Source: Legionella rubrilucens (GTDB lineage: Bacteria > Pseudomonadota > Gammaproteobacteria > Legionellales > Legionellaceae). Taken from it: a DNA stretch of 58,546 nucleotides. A program made the translations under genes and the position numbers. The stretch is taken from positions 198,840-257,385 of the forward strand of contig NZ_LNYT01000006.1 of assembly GCF_001468125.1 (NCBI RefSeq). Direction: 5' to 3'. The first letter of the stretch is position 1. Each line of letters opens with the position of its first letter. Positions 8,968 through 18,248 of the stretch are shown one piece after another. A model generated the notes under the pieces. The model did not search any database. It worked only from the letters and a program-made list of their open reading frames with translations, and was not told the DNA's origin.

Positions 8968-10280
8968 CAGGCACTCACTATGTTATTGCTTTTAAACGTC
9001 TTGAATGCCGCGCGCGTATCGACAATCAGCGGCGCGTGTTCGGCAATCAGGGCATAGTCAAAGGCATTATGGGCTGTGGCTAAAACCACGCAATCGTATT
9101 GACTGATGGATTCGGCGGTGATATCCACGCTCTTCATTTCCAGATGGTGATGACGCATGGGCGGCAGTGCCGGTACGTGCGGATCAGAATAGCTGACCAG
9201 CGCACCTTTCTCCTGCAGCAATTCAATGATTTCCAGCGAGGGTGATTCGCGCATGTCATCGACATTGCGTTTATAGGCTGCTCCTAAAACCAGTATTTTA
9301 CTGTTTTTGATTGCCTTGGAGCGTTCATTTAACGCATCGGCCACCTTATTCACAACCCACAAAGGCATGGCACTGTTGATTTCCCCAGCCAATTCGATGA
9401 ATCGGGTATGCAGGCCATACTCCCTCGCCTTCCAGGTCAGGTAGAAAGGATCGATGGGGATGCAATGGCCGCCAATACCGGGTCCGGGATGATAGGCGAC
9501 GAAGCCAAAGGGTTTGGTGGCGGCGGCATCGATGACTTCATGAATGTCGATACCCATTTTGTCGGCCAGAATTTTCATTTCATTGACTAAACCGATGTTC
9601 ACGGAGCGGTGAATGTTTTCAAGCAGTTTGGTCATTTCGGCTACCTTCGTTGAGGAAACCGGCACAACCTTGTCGATAACGCCTGAATACAAGGCCAGCC
9701 CTGCTTCAAGGCAGGCCTCGGTATCTCCGCCGCAGACTTTGGGAATGGTCGCGGTGGTGAAATGTTGATTGCCTGGATCTTCACGCTCAGGGGAATAAAC
9801 CAGGAAAATGTCGCGGCCCACCACAAACCCGCGGCTTTCAATCCGGGTTTTCAATTCCTCTTCGGTGGTGCCGGGGTACGTGGTGCTTTCCAGTGAAATC
9901 ACCTGTCCCGCGCGAAGATGAGGCAGGAGAGAATCCATGGTCTGCAGCACGAAGCTTAAATCGGGCTCGCGGTATTTATCCAAAGGCGTCGGTACGCAGA
10001 GAATAATCGCATCCGCTTCGGCGGCCTGCGAAAAATCAGACGTGGCCGTGATGTAATTTTTTACACCCTCAATCTGCTCTGACGGGATATGTTGAATGTA
10101 GGAACGGCCTTGGTTAATCGCCTGGTTTTTACGCTCATCAACATCAATCCCAATGACGCGGTAACCCACCTCGGCAAAACGCAGCATCAAGGGCAATCCA
10201 ACATACCCAAGTCCTACAATGCTAATCATTGCTTCTTTGTTTTTTATTCTTGGCAATAACGTTGCTAACATCTTCTTCAT
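8967..10280 (-). CDS. wbpA: UDP-N-acetyl-D-glucosamine 6-dehydrogenase
   Basis: 437 aa UDP-sugar dehydrogenase. NAD-binding GLGYVGLPL is near residues 23-31. Other family motifs are [20 protein letters not shown] and the catalytic-cysteine motif [11 protein letters not shown] (Cys273). It performs the two-step oxidation of UDP-GlcNAc to UDP-GlcNAcA and is the first gene of the minus-strand operon. [11 protein letters not shown] and the overall layout fit the WbpA/WbpO group rather than UDP-glucose dehydrogenase. The upstream 278 bp is AT-rich and shared with a divergent methyltransferase gene. Confidence 0.88.
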   Translation of the reverse strand: MKKMLATLLPRIKNKEAMISIVGLGYVGLPLMLRFAEVGYRVIGIDVDERKNQAINQGRSYIQHIPSEQIEGVKNYITATSDFSQAAEADAIILCVPTPLDKYREPDLSFVLQTMDSLLPHLRAGQVISLESTTYPGTTEEELKTRIESRGFVVGRDIFLVYSPEREDPGNQHFTTATIPKVCGGDTEACLEAGLALYSGVIDKVVPVSSTKVAEMTKLLENIHRSVNIGLVNEMKILADKMGIDIHEVIDAAATKPFGFVAYHPGPGIGGHCIPIDPFYLTWKAREYGLHTRFIELAGEINSAMPLWVVNKVADALNERSKAIKNSKILVLGAAYKRNVDDMRESPSLEIIELLQEKGALVSYSDPHVPALPPMRHHHLEMKSVDITAESISQYDCVVLATAHNAFDYALIAEHAPLIVDTRAAFKTFKSNNIVSA

Positions 10281-10351
10281 CCCATCTAAATTGAACTTTT
10301 ACAGTTACAAGTACACTTATTTTTCTTTTAATACAGCATCCGTACTCTTGA

Positions 10352-10372
10352 ATGTTTATGATCGATAAACAT
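10352..10372. promoter_or_regulatory. 8-5-8 inverted repeat between divergent genes (possible operator)
   Basis: ATGTTTAT and ATAAACAT flank a five-base centre (GATCG) in the AT-rich gap between wbpA and the methyltransferase gene, 72 bp before the wbpA start. It lacks a U-tract, so it looks more like a binding site than a terminator. No regulator is assigned. Confidence 0.35.
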
Positions 10373-10558
10373 GGCCGGGAATCATAGCACCCAAAATTAA
10401 AAAAATCTCTTAATTAAACAAAAACAGTTCAATCGTGAAAAAAATTTACCGATTTTCATTTTAGCCCGCGGAAGTGAAATGATTTAAAAAAGAAAAAAGT
10501 CGCCAAAGCCGGGTAATTGGCTATATACTGGCTTAACGTTTAACAACCGGGTGGTTAC

Positions 10559-11377
10559 ATGTCCTTAAAGGCCATGTATAACGAAATCGCGAGTCACTAC
10601 GCTACAGCTGATCGCTTTGGCTCTTTAAGCGAGAGTCATAAAACGGCAATAGAACAGATTAAGAAAGAACATTTGGGTTTTAAAGAGAATTACAAGATTC
10701 TTGATTTTGGCGTAGGCAACGGCGCCTTTCTTGAAAAACTTCGAGAATACCTTCCCAATGCTCATTATACCGGGATTGATATTTCCTCCGAAATGCTGAC
10801 TGAAGCCCGAAAAAGGCTACCCCTGACCACCATCGAAGCCAGCGCCACCGAAGCGAGCCATTATCTCCCCCATCACAGCCAAGATTTGGTTCTGGCGCAT
10901 TTCATCAATGCCTACATCCCTATCCATACCCTGTTCTCAGAGGCTGACCTGCTGACGCGCTCCAATGGTTATTTTTCGTTAATTACAACGACGTATGAAT
11001 CCTTCCCCATTGCCCAGCAGCAACTGGCCGATTTCATCGCCCAGGGCACCATGTTAAGCAGCGTGGTCGGCCATTATTACAAAACCATGGTAAAAAACAC
11101 CACGGTAGCCAGCGGGCTGGATGAATTAATGCATGTGTTCGCCCAGCATCAGTTTAAAGTGGTTAAGCATCAGCGCCTTCATATTCCGGTGACGCTGAAT
11201 AACATTGATGAACTGGCCCTTTTTGGCATTGAGGGAACCTGGTTTTTAAATACCCTGTCGTTGCGCATGCTGCCTAAAAATTTTTTAGTGGCGCGCCTGA
11301 AGCGATTATTCGACAGGATCTTTACTTTTCCCTACCATGACACCCATATTATTGATGTGATCCTCGCCAAGAAATAA
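10559..11377 (+). CDS. Class I SAM-dependent methyltransferase
   Basis: 272 aa with an N-terminal Rossmann methyltransferase domain. Motif I ILDFGVGNGAFLEKL is near residues 47-61, the acidic end of strand 2 is in YTGIDISSEMLTEARKR, and a SLITTTYE strand comes later. The substrate cannot be read from sequence. GGGTGG lies a few bases before the ATG and a TATACT that could be a -10 is at 10524-10529, without a clear -35. It is divergent from the polysaccharide operon and 31 bp before a transporter gene, with which it may be co-transcribed. The basic C-terminal 60 residues are not part of the core fold. Confidence 0.75.
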   Translation: MSLKAMYNEIASHYATADRFGSLSESHKTAIEQIKKEHLGFKENYKILDFGVGNGAFLEKLREYLPNAHYTGIDISSEMLTEARKRLPLTTIEASATEASHYLPHHSQDLVLAHFINAYIPIHTLFSEADLLTRSNGYFSLITTTYESFPIAQQQLADFIAQGTMLSSVVGHYYKTMVKNTTVASGLDELMHVFAQHQFKVVKHQRLHIPVTLNNIDELALFGIEGTWFLNTLSLRMLPKNFLVARLKRLFDRIFTFPYHDTHIIDVILAKK

Positions 11378-11408
11378 TCGCTGTTACGCATAAAGACAAG
11401 GAGTCGAC

Positions 11409-12911
11409 GTGTTTTTAGAAGCCATAAAAAAACAACTGCCCGTCTGGGATACCCGCCAACTGCAAACCAATAACATCGTGATGATCACCTTCTGGAGTCA
11501 GTTTTCGGTTTATGCCTTAAACACGGTCCTCGTTTTATTTTTAACCCGTCCCCTTCTGGCGCATGGTTTGGGTTACAGTCATGCCAAAGCCTACGCCTTT
11601 ATTGGCATCACTCAGGCAACCAGTTACCTCATGCCGGTTCTGGGCGGTTTTATGGCGGATCAGGTGCTTGGCGTCAGGCGTGCGATTCTTTATGGCAGCA
11701 TCATGCTGGCCTTAGCCTACCTACTGGTGATGTTAAGCGGCTTAAGCCTAACCGGCTTCGGCGATAAACTGTTTATTGCGGCCTATGCTTTCATTCCGGC
11801 AACCAACTCCCTGTTATTGGGGACCGCCTCCGGTCTCGTTTCCCGTATTTATGAAGACGATGCCATTGAAGCCAAAGCGGCCATGACCTTTTACTACATG
11901 GCCATCAATGTCGGCGCCCTGCTCGCCACGATACTGGCTCCGGCTTTACTGGACAGCGCCTACGGCCCCCTGTCGGTCCTGGCTGTCACCTTCATTGGCA
12001 AATCCATTGCGGCGCTTAATTTTGCCAGGCGCTATTCCCTTTATGACAATGTCATCTGGGGCAAAGACCAGCAACCGATGACCGCCAAAACACGTTATCG
12101 TCTGGGCGCTTACCTCGCGGCCATTTATGCCTTTACCCTGCTGGCCTATTCCCATGTCCAGATTGCAAGCCTGGTCATCGGTTCAGGCTGCGCGGCCGGG
12201 ATTGCCTGGTTCCTCATTAAAACGTTCGCCTTATCCGGCGAGAGCCGCAACCGACAACTGATTGCGTTATTGCTCATCGTTGAAGCGGTTGTCTTTTTTA
12301 TTATTTACAATCAGATGAACAGTACCCTGGTGCTTTTTGCCAAAAGCAACTCCAACCTCAACCTGTTCGGCTTAACCATTCTTCCGGCGCAATATCAAAT
12401 TTTAAATCCGCTGCTCATTATTGTGCTTGGCTCGCAATTACCTCGGTTTTACCGCCTGTTTCCGCGGTTTACCATCCCTTATCAATTCGCAGCAGGAACA
12501 CTCCTGTCCGGTCTGGCGCTGCTGATCATGGCCTTTGCCTCACAGCAGGCTGTCGAGGGCTATGTCGAAGGGAATTACATTGCGCTTACCTACATGCTAA
12601 TTACCTTGGCCGAATTATGGGTGAGCGCCATCGGCTTAAGCATGATCGGCCTTTATTGCGATGGCCGCAACATCGCTTTTGCCATGGGCGTCTGGTACCT
12701 GGCAAGCTCGCTGTCCAATGCCATTTCAGGCCAACTGGCGGGATGGGTTGATATCCCCGAGGCTGTTAAATCAGCGGAGCAAACGCTCCCCATTTACCAG
12801 CATTATTACCTCTGGGTAGGCGTCATCGCTGTCGCCCTTGGTACGCTGATGGGGTTTACTGCTTTTCTTATGCAGAGGCATATGGGGCGTCGAGGGGTGC
12901 GTTTGGCTTAG
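11409..12911 (+). CDS. POT/PTR2-family transporter, divergent
   Basis: 500 aa, 12-14 membrane segments. It starts at GTG with AAGGAG seven bases upstream. Proton-dependent oligopeptide transporter signatures are visible: LGGFMADQVLGVRRAILYG (PTR2 signature 1 region) and FYYMAINVGALLA (signature 2 region). The first helix, where the family has ExxERFxYY, reads TFWSQFSVYAL, so the conserved proton-coupling Glu, Glu and Arg are replaced. It sits in the inner membrane. Substrate is unknown (peptide or another amino-acid derivative), and coupling may differ from canonical POTs. Confidence 0.8.
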   Translation: MFLEAIKKQLPVWDTRQLQTNNIVMITFWSQFSVYALNTVLVLFLTRPLLAHGLGYSHAKAYAFIGITQATSYLMPVLGGFMADQVLGVRRAILYGSIMLALAYLLVMLSGLSLTGFGDKLFIAAYAFIPATNSLLLGTASGLVSRIYEDDAIEAKAAMTFYYMAINVGALLATILAPALLDSAYGPLSVLAVTFIGKSIAALNFARRYSLYDNVIWGKDQQPMTAKTRYRLGAYLAAIYAFTLLAYSHVQIASLVIGSGCAAGIAWFLIKTFALSGESRNRQLIALLLIVEAVVFFIIYNQMNSTLVLFAKSNSNLNLFGLTILPAQYQILNPLLIIVLGSQLPRFYRLFPRFTIPYQFAAGTLLSGLALLIMAFASQQAVEGYVEGNYIALTYMLITLAELWVSAIGLSMIGLYCDGRNIAFAMGVWYLASSLSNAISGQLAGWVDIPEAVKSAEQTLPIYQHYYLWVGVIAVALGTLMGFTAFLMQRHMGRRGVRLA

Positions 12912-12948
12912 GGCTGCAAAGCTCGGAGAATTCCAGACCAATCGGTGT

Positions 12949-13713
12949 TCAAAACCGTAGCGACAAACAGCTTATCCCGCCATCCAGTTTGCGGAATTCG
13001 CTGACGTCGATTTCAATGATGTCATAACCAAGGCTGCTGATAAGGTGTCTGGTTTTTGGAAAGCCGGCGGGCATGAGAACTATGTCATTGATTAACAGGC
13101 AATTGGCCGCATCCCTTTCCTCGTCATCAAGGACATGCTGCTGCAACAATCTGAATTCCGGGTGATTGATAAACTCACCGCTCACCAGTAAATGGCCCTT
13201 ATCCAGGTAACTGACGCCTGTTTTCAAGTGAAGCGCATCCTTCAGAGGGACCACGGAGGCGGTGTATTCGTAATGCGTCAGGATGCGGATAAGCTGCTTT
13301 GCGCCTTCCTGATTGGTTCTTTTAGACAAACCGATATAAAAATGGTTGTCCACACGCAGCACATCCCCTGCGTCCAGGGTGCCTGGCGCGGTGATTTCCT
13401 TGATGTTCTCTCCATAAAACGCGGCAATCGCCTCGCGATTCAAGGCCACCTCACCCAAGCGCGACAAGGCGCCCGGACGGGTTAAAATGGCGCCATGGCC
13501 AGTTAGCAGCACCGGATCTTCGATGAAGCAGGAATCCGGAAAGTCGTCCGCCGGGGGCAGAACCGTCACCTCAAGGTCACAGGCACGCAACATCTCCACG
13601 TAATGTTGATGTTGTGCAAGCGCCAACTCGTAATCCGGGTGACCCAGGTTAGCGGAAGTGAGTCCATGCACGAGGCTTTTGGCCGGCTGGCGAACGATGG
13701 CGCGTGTGAACAT
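12949..13713 (-). CDS. DDAH-like amidinohydrolase (dimethylarginine dimethylaminohydrolase family)
   Basis: 254 aa, the usual length for DDAH. Catalytic and binding features are visible: FPDSCFIED (Asp60, Glu65/Asp66), GTLDAGDV, LHLKTG with His162, and the C-terminal nucleophile in GGISCLSLRF (Cys249). The family hydrolyses guanidino groups of methylated arginines, yielding citrulline; related members act on other arginine derivatives, so the substrate is not certain. It is convergent with the POT transporter (37-bp gap) and 23 bp downstream of lipA, so it may share the lipA transcript. Confidence 0.8.
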   Translation of the reverse strand: MFTRAIVRQPAKSLVHGLTSANLGHPDYELALAQHQHYVEMLRACDLEVTVLPPADDFPDSCFIEDPVLLTGHGAILTRPGALSRLGEVALNREAIAAFYGENIKEITAPGTLDAGDVLRVDNHFYIGLSKRTNQEGAKQLIRILTHYEYTASVVPLKDALHLKTGVSYLDKGHLLVSGEFINHPEFRLLQQHVLDDEERDAANCLLINDIVLMPAGFPKTRHLISSLGYDIIEIDVSEFRKLDGGISCLSLRF

Positions 13714-13736
13714 GTTTTTATCCTTAAAATGAATTC

Positions 13737-14720
13737 CTAAAGCCCCAGATTATCCCGCTTAAATACCCGATCGGCACGATAACTTGATCGTACCATGGGG
13801 CCTGAAGCCACTTCAAAAAAGCCTTTGGACAGCCCTATTTCACGAAACGCAATGAACTGTTCAGGCGTGACATAACGCGCCACCGGTAAATGGTTTTTTG
13901 TCGGCTGCAGGTATTGTCCCAAAGTCAGAATATCGACCTGTTGCCGGCGTAAATCATCCATGGTCGCAATGATTTCTTCGTCAGTTTCGCCAAGGCCGAG
14001 CATTAAACTGGTCTTGGTCAACACATCGGGGCGGTAACGCTTGGCAAAAGCCAGGACATTCAGGGTCTGCCAGTAGCCGGCGCGGTTATCCCGTACCGGG
14101 TGGGTCAAGCGCTCGACCGTTTCGACATTCTGGGCAAACACATCCACCCCGCTGTCCAGTAAAACCGCGACATCGGCTTCAATCCCCTGAAAATCAGGTG
14201 TTAAGGCTTCCACTTTCGTTGTCGGGCAGCGGGCTTTAATGGCGCGAATGGTATCGGCGTAATGTTGAGCGCCCCCATCGGGCAAATCATCACGATTGAC
14301 GGAGGTTAACACCACGTAATCGAGGTTCATGAGCGCTACCGTGTTGGCTGTATTGGCAGGCTCGTCTTTATCCAGCCAGCCATGGGGATTGCCGGTGTCC
14401 ACCGAACAAAAGCGGCAGGCGCGCGTGCACACCGCACCCATCAGCATAATGGTCGCGGTCCCATGGGACCAGCATTCCGCGATATTAGGGCATTTGGCTT
14501 CCTCACAGACTGTCGCCAGGCGGTGTTTCACTACCTGTTCTTTTACCTGCTGGTAGGCGGGCGTGGTGTGATTGACGATACGCAGCCACTTGGGTTTAGG
14601 CAAACGCTCGGCGTGGCTGTCCACGGACTTGATGCCATCCTTAATTGCAACAATGCCTTCTGCCGTCTTGTATTTCTGGCCGCTTTCAACCACGACAGGT
14701 ATCTCTTTAAATTTACTCAT
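13737..14720 (-). CDS. lipA: Lipoyl synthase
   Basis: 327 aa radical-SAM enzyme that inserts two sulfurs into octanoyl groups on lipoyl-dependent proteins. The auxiliary cluster motif [12 protein letters not shown] and the radical-SAM motif CTRACRFC are both present, followed by [13 protein letters not shown] and the SLMLGLGET segment. The C-terminal [11 protein letters not shown] carries the Ser that ligates the auxiliary cluster in the family. No lipB is adjacent. Confidence 0.96.
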   Translation of the reverse strand: MSKFKEIPVVVESGQKYKTAEGIVAIKDGIKSVDSHAERLPKPKWLRIVNHTTPAYQQVKEQVVKHRLATVCEEAKCPNIAECWSHGTATIMLMGAVCTRACRFCSVDTGNPHGWLDKDEPANTANTVALMNLDYVVLTSVNRDDLPDGGAQHYADTIRAIKARCPTTKVEALTPDFQGIEADVAVLLDSGVDVFAQNVETVERLTHPVRDNRAGYWQTLNVLAFAKRYRPDVLTKTSLMLGLGETDEEIIATMDDLRRQQVDILTLGQYLQPTKNHLPVARYVTPEQFIAFREIGLSKGFFEVASGPMVRSSYRADRVFKRDNLGL

Positions 14721-14780
14721 GCCCGCACCAAAAAATCAGGATGGAAGGATGATCCCAAATCACTCGGTTGAGATCAAGTC

Positions 14781-16085
14781 CTAGAGTACTTCTACGCGGT
14801 TGCGGCCGGCTCGTTTGGCCTGATACATTGCGGCATCCGCACGCATAAACAGGGTTTCAATGTCCTCATCCGGTTTAAATGTGGTCAAACCGAAGGAAAC
14901 CGTGACATCTACCCGCGTGTCCCGATAGCAGAACTGGCAGCTTTCCACGGCTGAACGCAAGGACTCAAGAATCCGTTTTGCTTCTTTTTCACTGGTCCGT
15001 TCAAAAATAAAAATGAACTCTTCACCCCCGTAACGGGCAATAAAATCCACTGAACGGATTGACGTTTTAAACAGCGTAGCGACTTTTTTCAATACTTTGT
15101 CCCCCGCCAGATGCCCGTAATTGTCATTGATTTTTTTAAAATGATCGATGTCGGCAATGGCTAAAGACAATTCACCATAACCGCGCTGCCAGCGGTTATA
15201 GGCTTCCTGAATGTGTTCATCGTAAGACGCCCTGTTGGGCAGGCCGGTTAAGCTGTCCTGATTAATGATCACCTGTTGCGAGGTTAATTTATGCTTGATC
15301 TCCTCAGCAGCTTTCTCCGACTCAGACAGTTTCTGCTGTAGATTTTGCACTTGGACTTCATACTTTTTGATACGCTGTTGTTCACTCTCTTTAAATTCTT
15401 TGATTCGCAGTTCAATGGTGGCTAAATTTTTACTGATTTTCCCGGATAATTCTTCAATGGTTTTAGCCTTGTCGACATGGCTTTGAATCTGATTGATGTT
15501 GGTGGCGATGCCGCTTTCCAGTTGCTGTGTATGGTGCTTGGCCTGCTGACTGTTTTCATTGGCGAATTTTAAATAACTGTCAAAATCATGCAGTTGACTG
15601 GTTAAATCCTGTAAATAATTTTTTAACTGACTCTGCTCAATGCTGAAGGCATCAATCACCAGTTTGGTAAAATTATCTATCACGCTGGGCAATAGCTCGC
15701 GGGTAATTTCACTCCTTAACAGGGTTTTGACGTGCTCCACCTTGTCATGAAGTTCCTCAGGAATGGCTAAATGGCTTAACAACTGTTTGAGGCTTTGGTT
15801 GACCGTCTCACTGATTGCCTGATGGGACGGCAGATGATCGGATTGAGCCGGTGTCAAAGTGGCAATTAAACGCTCAACCTGAGTGAGAATGGTTTCCGAG
15901 TCTTTGTGGGCAGCGACGTCTTCTTTAAGCGTTGTCACCAGGTCGCCAGACATCCCGAGCGGCAGGGTTAATAACAGGCTGATGATTTGACGCAGATTAT
16001 TAATTTCATCCTGCAATGTATTGCATCGCTGCTCGTATTTGCTGATTGTGTTAATAATTTTTTGCTTCAGCTGCGGATCAATCAT
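14781..16085 (-). CDS. Diguanylate cyclase with long coiled-coil N-terminus
   Basis: 434 aa from the ATG at 16085, with AAGGA seven bases upstream; the ATG two codons earlier abuts the AAGGA. Residues up to about 270 are helical and coiled-coil, with no membrane segment or recognised sensor. A GGDEF domain follows (DSLTGLPNR, IADIDHFKKIND, active site GGEEF near 353-357). RSVD stands five residues before GGEEF, the RxxD inhibitory I-site, so product inhibition by c-di-GMP is expected. It should make c-di-GMP from two GTP in the cytoplasm. A PilZ protein, a possible receptor, lies in the same window at 56403. Confidence 0.9.
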   Translation of the reverse strand: MIDPQLKQKIINTISKYEQRCNTLQDEINNLRQIISLLLTLPLGMSGDLVTTLKEDVAAHKDSETILTQVERLIATLTPAQSDHLPSHQAISETVNQSLKQLLSHLAIPEELHDKVEHVKTLLRSEITRELLPSVIDNFTKLVIDAFSIEQSQLKNYLQDLTSQLHDFDSYLKFANENSQQAKHHTQQLESGIATNINQIQSHVDKAKTIEELSGKISKNLATIELRIKEFKESEQQRIKKYEVQVQNLQQKLSESEKAAEEIKHKLTSQQVIINQDSLTGLPNRASYDEHIQEAYNRWQRGYGELSLAIADIDHFKKINDNYGHLAGDKVLKKVATLFKTSIRSVDFIARYGGEEFIFIFERTSEKEAKRILESLRSAVESCQFCYRDTRVDVTVSFGLTTFKPDEDIETLFMRADAAMYQAKRAGRNRVEVL

Positions 16086-16105
16086 CAGCATTCCTTAAAA
16101 GACAG

Positions 16106-16372
16106 CTATTTTTTGTTGCGATTTTTCATATATTCAATCAACAATGGCGCGTGGGAACCATCACAAAAAGGCGGATCCTGTGTCTGCTTGCATTGACAAA
16201 AACAAACCGTCTCAGTCACCAGCGCCCGGTACTTTACCGCCTTGTCGCAAGGGTGCACATCGCAAAAAGGCTGTGTCTTGCTTTTGCCGCAACTGCACCA
16301 GTCATAAGTTTTCCCCTGTTCCACTTCACAGGCAATGGGGAAAAAAGGCGGATCATCCGGCTGACGCGACAT
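16106..16372 (-). CDS. Dual CDGSH iron-sulfur protein
   Basis: 88 aa carrying two CDGSH-type [2Fe-2S] motifs: CSCGKSKTQPFCDVHP (a DVH variant) and CQCKQTQDPPFCDGSH. Each has the three Cys and one His that hold the cluster. AGGAG lies just before the ATG. It is a small soluble protein, probably in electron transfer or iron-sulfur handling. It lies between the diguanylate cyclase and a thioredoxin/DsbD-like membrane gene on the same strand. Confidence 0.88.
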   Translation of the reverse strand: MSRQPDDPPFFPIACEVEQGKTYDWCSCGKSKTQPFCDVHPCDKAVKYRALVTETVCFCQCKQTQDPPFCDGSHAPLLIEYMKNRNKK

Positions 16373-16408
16373 CGTTTCTCCTTTCCTTAACAGAATACCT
16401 CTAACATT

Positions 16409-17608
16409 TTAATAGTAATCCATTTTTAACTTTTTGATTATCCAGGCCCCTGCAAAGGCGATAATGATCACAATGAATGAGGGCAAAAGCCTGGCCAGTA
16501 AAGAAGGATAAGCCAATAAAATAGCACCGACAAAAGCCAGAATAATGAAAGCGACATCGCGCAGATAAGCCTGATGCTTATCGGCCCATTTCTGCTTGAG
16601 CACGCCCATAATCAATAAAACCAGCAGGGACAGCGAGAAAAAATAAACCAGGTGGTAGATCAGGATGTAAACCATGCGTTGTCCGGAAGACAAAGGCTGC
16701 ACAATCAGCCATTGCTGGAAAATTAACGCGAAATTGGGTGCGCAATTTTGTTGATAGGACTGAATAAGAACACCGGCCACCAAGGCTAAACCAAAGAGAA
16801 ACCCCATGCCCTGGAAGCGCCCTCTCGGCGAGGGTTGTAAGCGACTCTCAACCACATAGAGGAGTAGAAGAATACCGGCAATCGCCGCCGGGATAATTAA
16901 GAAAGGAAGAATCTTGAAATACAGCGCCGTATTCGCCTGCTGCAAATAATGCGTTAACGTTGTCAATACCAGGTAAAAAACGCCCAACGCCCATTGGCGC
17001 GCAGGGGTTTTCTGGAGGGTTAAAAAGGAGATCAGGGCAAACAGACCCAAAATACCGCAGGGGCTTATGGCATCGATGAAGGCCATCATAGGTATAAACG
17101 AGCTGGCAGAGGGCGGATTGACAATGTTATTTTCATACCAGCTTGCCATTGCCCACTGCTGGAGGCTTTTGACTGTGGCCTGAGTCAACGCCCCGTCCTT
17201 TTCGATTTGTTGACGGCAATAAGTAAGCGCTTCGATTATTTTCTTTCCGGTGGTTTTGGCCCCATCAAAACCTGTCCAGCGCGAATCACAGAAAAAAATA
17301 GCCGGTACGGCATAATCATCCACGCCTTTTGTCCCCTGTTTTAAAAACTGACTGAAGGCATCGAGGGCGGCTTTATCTTCATTGATGTAATGCCGCTGGA
17401 TTTCAAGCCATGTTTTTTCTTGACCCAAGGTATTAAAGAATTCATCAGCCTTGCGGCAATGCGGACAAGTGGTGGACAAAAAGAGATCAACTTTTAATAT
17501 AACCTGCTGGTTGTCCTGCTTATACCAACGGAGAGGCGAAGGATTACCCCAGGTTGACACAATCCAACAGCCAAGGACAATCGCTAAGAGCAGTTTAAAA
17601 ACCCGCAT
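16409..17608 (-). CDS. Membrane protein with N-terminal thioredoxin-like CPHC domain and DsbD/CcdA-like membrane part
   Basis: 399 aa. A hydrophobic start (residues 4-19) looks like a signal or anchor. A thioredoxin-like domain follows with CPHC at 48-51 and a cis-Pro loop AVPAIFF at 100-106. From about residue 170 there are six to eight membrane segments. One begins with SPCG (Cys184) and another region carries NCAPN (Cys289), reminiscent of the paired membrane cysteines of DsbD/CcdA. CPHC is the DsbA-type motif. The arrangement suggests moving reducing or oxidising equivalents between membrane and periplasm (inference). I do not know a characterised protein with exactly this order. Confidence 0.6.
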   Translation of the reverse strand: MRVFKLLLAIVLGCWIVSTWGNPSPLRWYKQDNQQVILKVDLFLSTTCPHCRKADEFFNTLGQEKTWLEIQRHYINEDKAALDAFSQFLKQGTKGVDDYAVPAIFFCDSRWTGFDGAKTTGKKIIEALTYCRQQIEKDGALTQATVKSLQQWAMASWYENNIVNPPSASSFIPMMAFIDAISPCGILGLFALISFLTLQKTPARQWALGVFYLVLTTLTHYLQQANTALYFKILPFLIIPAAIAGILLLLYVVESRLQPSPRGRFQGMGFLFGLALVAGVLIQSYQQNCAPNFALIFQQWLIVQPLSSGQRMVYILIYHLVYFFSLSLLVLLIMGVLKQKWADKHQAYLRDVAFIILAFVGAILLAYPSLLARLLPSFIVIIIAFAGAWIIKKLKMDYY

Positions 17609-17705
17609 GATAACCCTTTATTCTTTTTATTTCACACTATAACCTGTCTACTGTCTCAATGTACATCCGCAATCATGCCTGCCCACATCCCCTAATTGTG
17701 ACAGC

Positions 17706-18137
17706 TTACATGTGAATGTAATTTTCCAGATGCTCGATAACCCGGCTTTTCCCTTCGAGAAGATGAAACAGCACATCCCCGATGGACAAAATGGCAACGA
17801 GTTCATCTTTATCCTTGACCAGGACATGGCGCCGTTTGGTTTGAGTAATGACTTCCATGGCTTTTTCGACTGTGTCATTGACAGCCAGAATACTCACGTC
17901 TTTATAGACAATATCTGCTGCCGTCACCTGATCAGGCAATAGATTTTTATTCAGGCAGGAACGTACAATATCGCGCTCGCTGACAATACCCAGCAGTTCC
18001 TGATTGTCACGAACAACCAGTGCACCGATGTCTTTCTCTGTCATCAGCGAAACACAATCACAAACAGTAATCTGAGGTTCAACAAAAGCAATGGGACGGC
18101 GTGGGTGGGGTAACATAGAAGAGATGAGATCAGCCAT
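17706..18137 (-). CDS. CBS-domain pair protein
   Basis: 143 aa with two CBS repeats. The first ends GALVVRDNQELLGIVSERDIVR and the second RHVLVKDKDELVAILSIGDVLFHLL (each given here by its core). Stand-alone CBS pairs usually bind adenosine nucleotides and modulate partners. No fused catalytic domain is present and the partner is unknown. It stands alone, with gaps of roughly 100 bp on both sides. Confidence 0.85.
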   Translation of the reverse strand: MADLISSMLPHPRRPIAFVEPQITVCDCVSLMTEKDIGALVVRDNQELLGIVSERDIVRSCLNKNLLPDQVTAADIVYKDVSILAVNDTVEKAMEVITQTKRRHVLVKDKDELVAILSIGDVLFHLLEGKSRVIEHLENYIHM

Positions 18138-18248
18138 GACACACTCCTGCTTAATGGAATATCAATCCGCCAGATTGTATAAATATAGCACAAATACACC
18201 GCCCAGGACGGGGTATTTGTGCCAGCGATTTAAGCAGGAAAACGCCTA

